Shown: positions 47,401 through 49,699 of the stretch, piece by piece
How positions within the stretch are numbered: position 1 is the stretch's first letter
How the letters are laid out: every line of letters starts with the position of its first letter
Assembly (NCBI GenBank): GCA_028554795.2
Contig: CM068838.1
Coordinates: 85,626,944-85,690,943, forward strand
Direction: 5' to 3'
Length of the DNA stretch: 64,000 bases
From: Sinohyriopsis cumingii
Lineage: Eukaryota; Mollusca; Bivalvia; Unionida; Unionidae
Position numbers and translations under genes: made by a program
The notes under the pieces: generated by a model
Databases searched by the model: none
What the model was told of the DNA's origin: nothing
What the model saw: only the letters and a program-made list of their open reading frames with translations

Positions 47401-49263
47401 GTTATTGATTCTGCACCAAATGAATCAGGTGCTACTTTCAGTATTGAGTACTCCTGAGTCAAGCCTGTAAAAATGCTAAAATTGCATCAGTAGAAATTTG
47501 TCAATATTTTTTTTACATTACATATAGGACAAGCTCTCAAAAGATATTTTTCCTAAAATTTTAATTTTCATTATTAACCAATTATGGACCACCAAACCTG
47601 TAAATACTCTATCATTTCTTCACCCATTTCTAGACTGGTTCACAGTTCTTCCGTATAATTAGTACCGTGTGTCCTGAAGGAAACCAATTTTTTGACTTCA
47701 CAGCAGTTGTTTCTGGTAAATCAGCTGTGATATGCTTACAGGGATGGGATAAACAGGCAATGTATAGGTCACCTTTTATAACCTCTTCCTTGTGCTTTGG
47801 AGGTGAGCATGGTGAACCTAAATAGGGCTGCTCATTTCCAGGGACTGCCAAATTCCACTACTGCCTCATTTCAGTAAGAAGGGACCCATGCCCCTGAGCC
47901 ACCTGTGTGCAGGTTTGCAGCTGCAGCTCCTAGTGTATTAATACCTGCTGCTTTGTCACCTACCCCTTTGCTACAGGACTTGACCGTTATTATCTGATGG
48001 TGGTGGTGCCATGATGTCATGTCTGTATGAGTTGGATTTAAGTAAGAAAACATTGGAGAGAATCACCTTCACCCTCTTGTCCAGATCCATTTGAATCCAG
48101 TGGTATGACGCTGTAAAAATGTCTGTAGACAAGTCCAGATGTAGTGTATTACCATCAGGTCCCATTGTGCTAGAGCTGATGCCCTGTGTCATCACACAGG
48201 TCTAGCCATTAGCCTTCACAGCCAGGTTAGGAGCATTGTTGCTTGGTTGGCCAATCCACTAGAAAGGACATTCCAGATAGGGCCAGGTATATCGGTCCAT
48301 TCAGGGTCAACAGTTGCAGGTAGTACCGTCTACTGTTGAGTAAAGTTCCGGCCATACCTGAAACGTGTGTGTGTGGGGGTGGGTGGGGGGAATACATCTA
48401 TGTATGCATGAATGGATGCTATATACGTGTAAATATGTACACATTATGTATGCACAGTGTTTAATGGCACAACAAATTGAAAGAATGGTTAAGGCAAAAT
48501 AAACTGGTTGCACACCACCCCTTCCTCACCCAACTTTACTCCTACTCTTTATTCTAAATAAAATATGTTGAAGCTGATCTGTTCTTCCATTATGACTTCA
48601 AGTCTGGGTCCTTTTGTTTTGGCAACTAGTATGTTTTACATATTAAGTATATTGTGGCCTCTCATTGTTGTTGTTGTTGTTGTGGGGTTTAATGCCATTT
48701 TTCAGCACACGATAGGCTATGCATGGCGGCCAGTATTAATGGTGCAGGAAGAACCCAGGAAAACCCCGGTAAGAACCACCGACCCATGAGAAGCTACTGG
48801 CAAGCTTTCTCACATACCCGCATTAGCCGAATCCAAGACTCGAACCCATGCAGACAGAGGTGAGATGGCAGTAATCTATAATGGAGAGCACTTTAGACCA
48901 CTCAGCCACTTGGGGCCCCTGTGGCCTCTCGAAGAGTGAGGTAAAATCTCACAAATAGTTGTGGGTAGTGAGCCTCACAGAGCGAGGTAAATAGTCTCCA
49001 AGTCTCACAACACTATAAATTTATTGTTCTGTAAAATTTATCCTTCTCACATGTTGAAATAATTTGACTTTTCTGACAATCAGTATTATATTCTTTTAGA
49101 GAATGGTCACAACAATCTTTGTTTTATTGGTTATCATACATATAATTTTGCAATCTATTTCAGGGTGACTGGTCCACTTCAGAACTCAGCAGAGTTTTCA
49201 GAGGTTTTCAAGTGTCCAGTAGGTAGCCGCATGAATCCACAACACAAGTGTACTATTTGGTAG
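4686..49263 (+). CDS. M13 zinc metallopeptidase (neprilysin/ECE-like), 3' half, 12 exons
   Basis: A membrane or secreted zinc endopeptidase of family M13, which cleaves small peptides outside the cell. CDS: 4686-4814, 5501-5599, 9182-9259, 11997-12100, 14349-14407, 17573-17624, 18354-18421, 21811-21941, 23277-23342, 31362-31460, 32378-32454, 49164-49263. They sum to 1062 nt and read 353 residues to a TAG with no break; every intron is GT-AG and every phase matches. In order: ALYGT start of the C-terminal half; VNAFY substrate-binding motif; HEMTH zinc site; GENIADNGG with the third zinc ligand; DPHS and a following Arg, equivalent to the family's transition-state and C-terminal-substrate residues; terminal CTIW, the family's CxxW end. 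Family members are usually about 700-800 residues, so the cytoplasmic tail, membrane anchor and half the ectodomain lie upstream of the window. All expected catalytic residues are present, so it is probably active. Neprilysin versus ECE subtype cannot be settled without the N-terminus. Confidence 0.95.
4868..4983. repeat. Three-copy 35-bp tandem repeat in intron
   Basis: Three copies of a unit containing AGAGACATCAATAGGATG followed by TTTAAAGCCAATCAC, the first slightly diverged. The array starts about 55 bp after the donor of the first visible M13 exon. Confidence 0.85.
5501..5599 (+). CDS. M13 exon 2 of the window ([10 protein letters not shown]...)
   Basis: 99 nt, 33 codons, phase 0/0; acceptor TTGTCACACAG, donor GTATGC. 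Encodes the segment with [21 protein letters not shown], equivalent to the conserved LDxxxWMDxxTKxxAxEK helix region of M13 peptidases. Confidence 0.95.
5600..6889 (+). other. Intron sequence, nothing recognised
   Basis: Apart from short AT-rich tracts I see no exon or known mobile element in this part of the 3.6-kb intron. The open - strand frames at 6233-6701 have low-complexity aromatic composition and no domain. Confidence 0.3.
6893..7075. repeat. 43-bp minisatellite abutting recombinase fragment
   Basis: Four copies of a unit containing GATTGACACAAGCATGAACC and AACGCTGTGACATCTGTCTC. The copy nearest 7075 runs into the 3' end of the - strand tyrosine-recombinase reading frame, so the unit seems to include the frame's tail. 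A 43-bp unit shifts frame at each copy. Confidence 0.88.
7085..7438 (-). pseudogene. Tyrosine recombinase fragment (DIRS/Ngaro/Crypton-like)
   Basis: The - strand frame from 7438 reads 103 codons to a TGA at 7127-7129; beyond it the same frame continues [10 protein letters not shown]. The block [19 protein letters not shown] has the H-x-x-R signature of tyrosine recombinases, and the G-[R]-WSS...Y block is where the catalytic tyrosine sits in eukaryotic transposon-type recombinases. The TGA stands exactly where these proteins have Arg before WSS, so one C-to-T change explains it. An in-frame TGA also lies upstream of the first Met, and the N-terminal half is absent. This is a dead fragment of a tyrosine-recombinase transposon, not a host enzyme. 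Whether it was DIRS, Ngaro or Crypton cannot be told from this part alone. Confidence 0.8.
7439..8319 (+). other. Intron sequence, no gene seen
   Basis: No supported gene. Around 8040-8260 two diverged copies of a TTTTTGATCACA...AACATAATCA motif suggest an old tandem duplication. The 118-codon open - strand frame at 7861-8217 has no recognisable domain and spans this duplication. Confidence 0.3.
8325..8456. repeat. 32-bp minisatellite, four copies
   Basis: Unit of GAAATTAGCAACTAAATGG followed by TCTTGCCCTGCTT, repeated about four times with a slightly diverged first copy (AATAGTCTAG). Confidence 0.9.
8457..9181 (+). other. Intron sequence up to exon acceptor
   Basis: No gene or mobile element recognised. 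A TTATTATTATT tract and a pyrimidine-rich stretch precede the acceptor at 9180-9181. Confidence 0.3.
9182..9259 (+). CDS. M13 exon 3 of the window ([11 protein letters not shown]...)
   Basis: 78 nt, 26 codons, phase 0/0; acceptor TTATCTTGCAG, donor GTAAGT (perfect consensus). Carries the family's K-I-G-Y-P block and a potential N-glycosylation sequon NNT. A SINE on the - strand starts only about 30 bp past the donor. Confidence 0.93.
9292..9585 (-). mobile_element. tRNA-derived SINE, family B (copy 1)
   Basis: Read on the - strand, the head has a pol III A-box-like TGACTTAGAGTG and a B-box-like region GTTTGAACAC, then the family body: TTAGTGTTAGGACTGGTCGG, GGGTGGGACATCATGC and the tail CATATTGCTATGATG-related block ending in GACTGAAAAATTGTTAAAGC. 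The same body occurs at 9996-10310, 27886-28196 and 54890-55172. Confidence 0.85.
9773..9801. repeat. (TG)n microsatellite
   Basis: About 13 TG dinucleotides. A CATCAATCAATCCATCCATC tract follows. Confidence 0.95.
9996..10310 (+). mobile_element. tRNA-derived SINE, family B (copy 2)
   Basis: Head CAGTGGCTTAGTGGTTACAG has a pol III A box (TGGCTTAGTGG), and GATTCAAACCCC matches a B box. Downstream lies the family B body with GTTAGTGTTAGGACTGG, GACTGGGTGGGACATG and CACTATAAACTGTCACACTG. It lies about 400 bp from copy 1 in opposite orientation, so the two could form a long stem. Confidence 0.88.
10627..10826 (-). mobile_element. tRNA-derived SINE, family A (copy 1) with 14-bp TSD
   Basis: On the - strand: a tRNA-like head (GAGTGGTCTAAAGCGCTCTC), a body with GTGGGTATGTGAGAAAGC and a GTTAAACCC(TACAACAAC)n 3' tail. 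The B-box region and part of the body are deleted relative to other copies. It is flanked by a perfect 14-bp duplication TTTGATGTATTTGT at 10613-10626 and 10827-10840, evidence for target-primed insertion. Confidence 0.93.
10841..11851 (+). other. AT-rich intron sequence, nothing recognised
   Basis: No exon or known element seen. The 122-codon + frame at 11069-11437 is rich in Leu, Ile, Phe and Ser, as expected from AT-rich DNA, and has no recognisable domain. Confidence 0.3.
11852..11935. repeat. (TA)n microsatellite, about 42 units
   Basis: Uninterrupted TA dinucleotides. The tract ends about 60 bp before the acceptor of the exon at 11997. Confidence 0.97.
11997..12100 (+). CDS. M13 exon 4 of the window ([12 protein letters not shown]...)
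   Basis: 104 nt, ends in phase 2 (AG, completed as AGA by the next exon). Acceptor TTTGTGTAG, donor GTATGT. Encodes a helical stretch ending [12 protein letters not shown] just before the conserved Trp that opens the next exon. Confidence 0.93.
12840..14310. repeat. 42-bp minisatellite, about 35 copies
   Basis: Unit containing TGGCTGTAATTTGTCTTCTG and GCTGATGGTCAGTATAATA. Because 42 is divisible by three, long frames on both strands stay open (for example 14-residue repeats of [14 protein letters not shown] on +). Subfamilies are regional: ATATAATGG-type on the left, CAGTATAATAGAATGG-type on the right, with a GATGACCCTAAAATATAATG variant between. Not a gene: no start or splice context, and it lies wholly in an M13 intron, ending about 40 bp before the next exon. 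Confidence 0.95.
14349..14407 (+). CDS. M13 exon 5 of the window, NAFY motif
   Basis: 59 nt; completes an Arg codon, then [19 protein letters not shown], ending in phase 1. VNAFY is the family's substrate-backbone binding motif. Acceptor TTTTTCAG, donor GTAAGT. The 42-bp minisatellite ends only about 40 bp upstream of this acceptor. Confidence 0.95.
14584..15743 (-). mobile_element. hAT DNA transposon, internally deleted, with TIRs and 8-bp TSD
   Basis: The left end CAGAGTTCCAGATAC and the reverse complement of the right end, CAGAGTTGCCAGATAC, form terminal inverted repeats starting with CAG, typical of hAT elements. Both ends are flanked by a perfect 8-bp duplication AACTGCAC (14576-14583 and 15744-15751), the hAT target-site length. 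The 1160-bp element keeps only the 3' part of a transposase frame on the - strand, so it is non-autonomous. It sits in an M13 intron about 175 bp past the donor of exon 5 of the window, and transcription of its frame would be antisense to the gene. Confidence 0.95.
14719..15372 (-). pseudogene. hAT transposase, C-terminal part with dimerisation domain
   Basis: A 217-codon frame. Residues about 120-155 ([20 protein letters not shown] and KVRNRM) match the hAT C-terminal dimerisation domain, in which the last part of the catalytic region and the Ser-Asn-x-x-x-E-R-x-F-S signature sit. The BED zinc finger and the first catalytic acidic residues, expected in a full 600-700-residue enzyme, are missing because the element is only 1160 bp. 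The frame itself is open, which suggests a fairly young deletion derivative or a selected fragment. The tail is acidic ([13 protein letters not shown]). Confidence 0.88.
15752..17572 (+). other. Intron sequence, no gene recognised
   Basis: I find no exon, RNA gene or known mobile element. Short open frames such as 16443-16724 have no domain. GAGAGGTCTCTC-like short inverted motifs near 17470-17520 resemble fragments of minisatellite units. Confidence 0.3.
17573..17624 (+). CDS. M13 exon 6 of the window ([11 protein letters not shown])
   Basis: 52 nt, phase 1 in, phase 2 out; acceptor TTGTATCTAG, donor GTAAGC. Peptide [17 protein letters not shown] matches one of the most conserved M13 blocks ([10 protein letters not shown]). 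The previous exon supplies the A of the first ACT codon. Confidence 0.95.
17994..18100 (+). mobile_element. Family A SINE, internally deleted short copy
   Basis: Begins GGGTGGCTGAGTGGTCTAAA (tRNA-like head with A box TGGCTGAGTGG) followed by ATCACTGCCATCAAACC, then jumps to AATGGTGTTAAGCACACAAC and an AAAAACA tail. The middle of the family A body is absent. It lies in the 729-bp intron between exons 6 and 7 of the window. Confidence 0.75.
18354..18421 (+). CDS. M13 exon 7 of the window, HEMTH zinc-binding site
   Basis: 68 nt, phase 2 in, phase 1 out; acceptor TTTGTTCCAG, donor GTATGT. Contains [25 protein letters not shown] at 18391-18405 is the gluzincin HExxH motif: two zinc-binding histidines and the catalytic glutamate, all intact. 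GFDD follows as in the family. Confidence 0.98.
18699..18746. repeat. (GT)n-rich microsatellite
   Basis: Interrupted GTGTGTGT/GTTTGT tract. Confidence 0.9.
19160..19390. repeat. 24-26-bp minisatellite (CCCTGTTACAGGGGCCAACA)
   Basis: About nine copies, diverged, of ATGATGCCCTGTTACAGGGGCC. The unit is itself a small imperfect palindrome around GTTACAGGGG/CCCTGTTAC, which may favour hairpins. Confidence 0.85.
19640..20870 (+). pseudogene. Degenerate LINE reverse-transcriptase remnant
   Basis: Several blocks on the + strand match a LINE ORF2 type common in aquatic animals. Near 19658-19685 the frame reads [11 protein letters not shown]-like residues, the RT block holding the first catalytic Asp. 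At 20301-20675 a 124-codon frame carries [11 protein letters not shown], then [19 protein letters not shown] and [20 protein letters not shown], which is the conserved C-terminal nuclease-like region of these proteins. Further downstream frames hold YGRPG and [18 protein letters not shown]. The catalytic YxDD block and the sequence between about 19990 and 20290 are missing or scrambled, so the copy is dead. Class is uncertain. Confidence 0.72.
20858..20960. repeat. 26-bp direct repeats (GGCATAGGAAGCCTTAGTTG)
   Basis: Four copies of CAAACAGGCATAGGAAGCC-TTAGTTG near the 3' end of the LINE remnant, one with GGCAAAGG. They interrupt the LINE frame. Confidence 0.85.
21122..21205. repeat. Compound (CA)n(TA)n(CA)n microsatellite
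   Basis: CA tract, TA tract, CA tract, then ATATATGTGTGT. The ends of the compound tract are partly complementary and could fold. Confidence 0.92.
21811..21941 (+). CDS. M13 exon 8 of the window ([12 protein letters not shown]...)
   Basis: 131 nt, phase 1 in, phase 0 out; acceptor GTCTTTACAG, donor GTGAGC. Contains the family's KDGNLxxWW block, a conserved Cys in HAQCIVDQY and a potential N-glycosylation sequon NFT. Confidence 0.95.
22000..22619 (+). other. Intron sequence between exons 8 and 9 of the window, nothing recognised
   Basis: No exon or known element seen. Sequence around 22430-22510 (CATTATAAAGTGCCTCAGTATAAAGCAGTC) resembles the 85-bp array unit found at 27.2-28.6 kb, suggesting a single stray copy. 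Confidence 0.35.
22620..23060. repeat. 38-bp minisatellite (TACAATGATAAATCATTACT)
   Basis: About eleven copies of a unit of GGTAATATGATACAATGAT plus AAATCATTACTTTTATCAA. It includes the near-palindrome AATGATAAATCATT. Copies decay at the right end. Confidence 0.92.
23277..23342 (+). CDS. M13 exon 9 of the window, third zinc ligand (GENIADNGG)
   Basis: 66 nt, phase 0/0; acceptor TTTCTTCAG, donor [26 protein letters not shown] carries the Glu that is the third zinc ligand in M13 enzymes and the Asp of the ExxxD motif that positions the active-site His. Confidence 0.97.
23368..23480. repeat. 29-bp triplicate followed by (TG)n
   Basis: Three copies of ATCATTTACTACTGCATACATACATGT, then ATATATG and about 16 TG units. 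The array starts about 25 bp past the donor of exon 9 of the window. Confidence 0.92.
23500..24299 (+). other. AT-rich intron sequence, nothing recognised
   Basis: No exon or mobile element identified; contains an ATACATACATAAATACAT tract at about 23998. Confidence 0.3.
24300..24780. repeat. 52-60-bp minisatellite (AATATCACAGAACATAGCAA)
   Basis: About eight to nine copies of a unit with ATATCACAGAACATAGCAAT, AATGACCAAACTAAAAGTGC and ATACAGACAAT. Variants ACAGAGCAGT and GCATATAGAC form a distinct run in the second half. Confidence 0.92.
24781..25979 (+). other. Intron sequence, no gene seen
   Basis: No exon. From about 25220 to 25560 a motif of the form TCCCTGGGGAT...CTTACAAACTGTAGAGATCC recurs two to three times in diverged form, suggesting an old tandem repeat of roughly 130 bp. 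The 83-codon frame at 25535 has no domain. Confidence 0.35.
25980..27060. repeat. 43-bp satellite with 344-bp higher-order repeat
   Basis: About 25 copies of a unit built from GCAGCTGACTGAACAGTATG and TGATGAAAACTATGAATATACAA. Variant monomers (GTGGCTGATTGAATAG, ATGTAATGAAAAC, GATGGAAACTATGAATTTAC) occur in the same order twice, starting near 26461 and near 26805, 344 bp apart, which is 8 x 43. This shows duplication of an eight-monomer block. Confidence 0.95.
27061..27240. repeat. Diverged tandem units (CATGTGAAATTGTGAATATGC)
   Basis: Three diverged copies of a 45-50-bp unit with TGCATGTGAAATTGTGA and ATGCAAGTAAGTCAT follow the 43-bp satellite and look like degenerate relatives. Confidence 0.6.
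27250..28600. repeat. 85-bp tandem array, interrupted by a SINE
   Basis: Roughly 12 copies of an 85-bp unit containing ATACTTCATTATAAAGCAGTC, AGTATACTCTATGGCTCCC and ATTATAATGAGGGGTACTGT. A family B SINE splits one unit at 27886-28196. Copies at the right end are more diverged. Confidence 0.9.
27886..28196 (+). mobile_element. tRNA-derived SINE, family B (copy 3), best preserved
   Basis: Head GACCGCTCCAGTGGCCTAGTGG with A box TGGCCTAGTGG; B box in GTGGGTTTGAACCC; then GAGGTTAGTGTTAGGACTGG, a local duplication of CATCATGCTGCGGCATGA, and a tail ending in AATCACACACACACA. Target-site duplication TATACTCTA at 27877-27885 and 28197-28205, inside the 85-bp array. This copy best defines the family. 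Confidence 0.92.
28601..29754 (+). other. Intron sequence, no gene seen
   Basis: No exon. Holds a (TAG)n tract near 29020 and a two-copy direct repeat at about 29358-29433 (CAGTGGACACTGACTGGGTA), itself an imperfect palindrome. Confidence 0.4.
29755..30000. repeat. About 45-bp minisatellite (GGAACATGTACC...)
   Basis: Six diverged copies of TTGGAACATGTACCAAGTC followed by TCTGACAAAGTTCA. Spacing varies because the later copies are shortened. Confidence 0.85.
30250..30585. repeat. 47-60-bp minisatellite (AATATATGCCTTGGTTTCCA)
   Basis: Six to seven copies of a unit joining AATATATGCCTTGGTTTCC to CAGAGAAAATTCTCTGTATA. The second part contains the palindrome AGAGAATTTTCTCT-like GAGAAAATTCTCTG, so single strands can fold. 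The 154-codon - strand frame over it is a repeat artefact. Confidence 0.9.
30630..31110. repeat. 27-bp minisatellite split by a SINE
   Basis: Units of ACATAGTACTGATACATTATG plus TAATAT on both sides of the family A SINE at 30719-30970, three copies to the left and five to the right. The array predates the SINE. Confidence 0.92.
30719..30970 (-). mobile_element. tRNA-derived SINE, family A (copy 2)
   Basis: On the - strand: GGGGCCCTGAGTGGCCGAGT head with A box TGGCCGAGTGG, B-box-like GGGTTAGAGTC, body GGTTTTCCTGGGTTCTTCC, and a GTTAAACCCCACAACAACAA tail. Flanked by GATACATGATG (30708-30718) and GATACATTATG (30971-30981). Because that sequence is also the array unit, the duplication is less decisive than for copies 1 and 3. 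Confidence 0.92.
31362..31460 (+). CDS. M13 exon 10 of the window ([14 protein letters not shown])
   Basis: 99 nt, 33 codons, phase 0/0; acceptor CTCTCTTCAG, donor GTGAGT. LLPGL...QLFFINCAQ matches the family block leading to VWC. The preceding intron is 8.0 kb and nearly all tandem repeats. Confidence 0.95.
32378..32454 (+). CDS. M13 exon 11 of the window (VWC...DPHS)
   Basis: 77 nt, phase 0 in, phase 2 out; acceptor AATTTTCAG, donor [17 protein letters not shown] then [11 protein letters not shown]. The His of DPHS and the Arg completed across the next junction correspond to the family residues that stabilise the transition state and bind the substrate carboxyl group. Confidence 0.96.
32506..32705. 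mobile_element. 200-bp hAT-type MITE with 8-bp TSD
   Basis: Left end CAGTGGTGTCAAACTAATTTG and the reverse complement of the right end, TAGGGGTGTCAGATG, form short inverted repeats with the GTGTCA core typical of Charlie-like hAT ends; the right terminal base is changed from the expected CTG to CTA. Both sides carry GTCTAGTC (32498-32505 and 32706-32713), an 8-bp duplication resembling the TCTAG-centred hAT target. Inside, GGCCAGACTAATGCATCTGA is tandemly repeated. It lies about 50 bp past the donor of exon 11 of the window. Confidence 0.88.
32714..33514 (+). other. Diverged ~120-bp tandem repeats in intron
   Basis: Several weakly conserved copies of a unit with CATCTTGAAAATCTTGT, ATGAAAAGTAATATTG and CTTCTTGTGATGTC. 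No coding potential. Confidence 0.55.
36025..37443 (-). CDS. LINE ORF2 reverse transcriptase segment
   Basis: A 472-residue open stretch; the frame stays open upstream of this Met to the TGA at 37552 (…[14 protein letters not shown]). RT blocks in order: [16 protein letters not shown] (finger), [35 protein letters not shown] (first catalytic Asp, residue 191), [14 protein letters not shown], and QFADD (residues 279-283, catalytic Asp pair), then a thumb with [16 protein letters not shown]. Catalytic residues are intact. It ends at a TGA that probably replaced an Arg codon; the frame continues beyond into RNase H. Confidence 0.95.
   Translation of the reverse strand: MSSNNNHSKNFKEHKKLIEGTQPQMFQDQGTKESHLNSDITVHEWKIALRSKNETSPGKDQLGYIIYKKLPINVTIAIIKLFNRIWDKGQLPTKWKQAIVIPMPKLGKDPNNINSYRPISLTNNICKIMETIIANRLKHHLETNNLLSINQCGFRNKRSTTDQLLRLETDIKLAFNAHRKTDRNLIAVFLDLEKAFDLVWTNGLMTKLNQFGITGRLFNWIGDFLTGRKITTRIGNTHSEEFSLENGTPQGSVISPLLFNLMVNDLDLNVASRKINLSQFADDSGIWRNGNPANNTAVKEIQQSLDNIGRWADKWGFKISHEKTVAIIFTPKRNNNLVYPNFYIQNQLIKYVTVVKFLGMFFDNHLTWKQHIEQLTQNCNKDLNLLRNITGTDWGSNQETLLTIYKSLIRSKLDYGCQAYNSAKQPVLQKLDTIQRKALLLCTGTLPSTSLEELQILTGELPLKLRRQELLL
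37704..38687 (-). CDS. LINE ORF2 endonuclease segment (APE-type)
   Basis: A 327-residue open frame from [19 protein letters not shown]. It contains the apurinic-endonuclease fold signatures: WQWN with Asn15, CLQET with Glu44, NAYDPG (Tyr123), CGDFNAH (Asp153, Asn155), SAIDLTI and GNDHFPI (Asp229-His230). All catalytic residues are present, so this domain appears intact. It nicks target DNA to prime reverse transcription. It runs out of frame at an A-run just before the linker to the RT. Confidence 0.95.
   Translation of the reverse strand: MNSTKNNKITIWQWNCRGIFKNLSELQNKLNNTAIKPDVICLQETLITQEHKRLPKLQGYTQGIFKNRPMRQKGGGLAIFLIDTLIYYEVIEVPPNLNINNSIEIMSVMINIGTTNIQIINAYDPGGTFCPTNLISLKAITNNNNNNLMICGDFNAHSKLWGGKNEDQRGKMVEKWITENNLVILNDGSNTRLNPEDGTLSAIDLTITTPKLAQITNWWVDQEDTLGNDHFPITINIQTKTQHIPNETPPKWRYQQADWDQFQLLLAKVHPDHLESPSIDMYYDNTTGTIIEAANRCIPKTTNIQNKNPVPWWTKQCTIAHKDKKGP
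38791..40733 (-). pseudogene. LINE ORF1 (nucleic-acid chaperone, three CCHC knuckles), one frameshift
   Basis: ORF1 proteins bind LINE RNA. The N-terminal frame starts at 40733 ([14 protein letters not shown]...) and stops at 40431. A second frame, open from before 40392 to 38791 (533 residues from its first Met), carries the rest. In the second frame the residues upstream of the Met at 40392 remain open (…[14 protein letters not shown]), so the two frames were once joined. The break lies in a (CCCCA)n tract at 40446-40470, where gain or loss of a 5-bp unit shifts the frame. Knuckles at 39148-39306: [26 protein letters not shown] and [15 protein letters not shown], the arrangement seen in Jockey and I-type ORF1. 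The rest is rich in N, T, Q and P. Joined length would be about 645 residues. Confidence 0.88.
41139..42269 (+). other. Intron sequence, nothing recognised
   Basis: No exon, RNA or identifiable element between the inverted-repeat element and the next LINE remnant. Confidence 0.3.
42270..44240 (-). pseudogene. Degenerate RTE-like LINE (endonuclease-reverse transcriptase) remnant
   Basis: Scattered frames on the - strand line up with a LINE type widespread in aquatic animals. From 43390: [20 protein letters not shown] (RT first-Asp block), then [30 protein letters not shown] (the QGxxLxPxLF block with changes) and [20 protein letters not shown]; the catalytic YADD block is degraded to VHDNC. 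Upstream (43726-44230) are frames with [17 protein letters not shown] and [10 protein letters not shown], which precede RT in this family. Many stops and frameshifts make it an old copy. Its 5' side is cut by the TIR element at 44261. Confidence 0.75.
44261..44734. mobile_element. 474-bp TIR element, copy 1
   Basis: Left end GGACTCACGGTACTAATT and right end AATTAGTACCGTGTGTCC form an 18-bp inverted repeat with one mismatch. Left flank TGAA (44257-44260), right flank TATA (44735-44738). By my reading the sequence is identical to copy 2 at 47201-47674 except position 44268 (C versus T). No coding capacity; a MITE-like element whose 4-bp flanks suggest a transposase with a 4-bp target. The flanks do not match each other but do match those of copy 2. 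Confidence 0.85.
44735..47200. other. 2.47-kb segment between two identical TIR elements
   Basis: Bounded on both sides by TATA and then by a 474-bp TIR element. It is AT-rich. The longest frames, 46253-46597 and 46291-46500 on +, overlap in different frames and include Cys-rich stretches (VCSPCS..., CLCKECN); I recognise no domain and cannot call them genes. At 46863-46895 there is an ACCCCACCCCACCCCATTTTGGGG hairpin-like tract. There are no LTR-type TG...CA ends and no primer-binding site after copy 1, which argues against an LTR retrotransposon. Confidence 0.5.
47201..47674. mobile_element. 474-bp TIR element, copy 2
   Basis: Direct repeat of copy 1, offset by exactly 2940 bp. Left flank TATA (47197-47200), right flank TGAA (47675-47678), the mirror of copy 1's flanks. 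Confidence 0.85.
47679..48652 (+). other. Intron sequence, no gene recognised
   Basis: Less AT-rich than its surroundings; may be an unrecognised repeat. Includes a GTGTGTGTGGGGGTGGGTGG tract at 48366. No exon supported. Confidence 0.3.
48664..48919 (-). mobile_element. tRNA-derived SINE, family A (copy 3), full length with 11-bp TSD
   Basis: Full-length copy on the - strand: head with TGGCTGAGTGGTCTAAAG, B-box GGGTTCGAGTC, body and a CCCCACAACAACAACAACAA tail. Perfect duplication TGTGGCCTCTC at 48653-48663 and 48920-48930. It lies about 245 bp before the last M13 exon. Confidence 0.95.
49164..49263 (+). CDS. M13 terminal coding exon (CTIW stop)
   Basis: 100 nt of CDS; the first base completes AGG (Arg), then [18 protein letters not shown] and a C-terminal CTIW followed by TAG. 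LQNSxEFSxxFxC and the terminal CxxW are hallmarks of M13 peptidases. Acceptor CTATTTCAG. It is separated from the previous exon by a 16.7-kb intron. Confidence 0.97.
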
Positions 49264-49357
49264 GATGCCAAATGGCACTGAATGATGCATCATTATCCTC
49301 GAACCTTCAAAACTGATGAAAAAGATGAAGAAAAACACAACAAACTTTAGTGGCATT

Positions 49358-49545
49358 ATTGAGGGGAACATCCATTTATAATTTTAGAATGAAAATGAAT
49401 AAGTCAGTTCACAAACCTCCACAGGGCTACATGTGTTTGTTATAAAACCCTATTGAGGGGAACATCCATTTATAATTTTAGAATGAAGATGAATAAGTCA
49501 GTTCACAAATCTCCACAGGGCTACATGTGTTTGTTTTTTTTCAAA
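49358..49545. repeat. 94-bp tandem duplication in 3' UTR
   Basis: Two copies that share ATTGAGGGGAACATCCATTT through CTCCACAGGGCTACATGTG, differing at only a couple of positions, so the duplication is recent. Confidence 0.93.
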
Positions 49546-49581
49546 ATATGTTCAGATTGCCATTATTTAAGATACATAGAC

Positions 49582-49587
49582 ATTAAA
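49582..49587 (+). promoter_or_regulatory. Possible poly(A) signal ATTAAA
   Basis: The commonest variant of AATAAA, about 320 bp after the M13 stop codon, followed at 49602 by GCTTTTGTTTTATTTCTTG, a T/GT-rich tract of the kind bound by cleavage factors. Position and context fit; no direct evidence. Confidence 0.35.
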
Positions 49588-49699
49588 GAAATATTCCTGA
49601 GCTTTTGTTTTATTTCTTGTAAATGCCAATAATACTTGATGCTCTGTCAATACAACAGTTAAATTGTACCATGCTCTAATTATAACTGAGGTCAACATA

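Larger units (their letters stand above)
49264..49640 (+). other. Probable 3' UTR of the M13 peptidase gene
   Basis: Sequence following the TAG stop. It contains a 94-bp tandem duplication (from about 49358 and again from about 49452: ATTGAGGGGAACATCCATTT...). A plausible variant poly(A) signal ATTAAA lies at 49582-49587 with a T/GT-rich stretch after it. The true transcript end is not shown by the sequence. Confidence 0.5.

Noticed and set aside
44261-47674. LTR retrotransposon with 474-bp LTRs
   Set aside because: Ends are not TG...CA, there is no primer-binding site or polypurine tract, no gag/pol in 2.47 kb, and each repeat has its own terminal inverted repeats.
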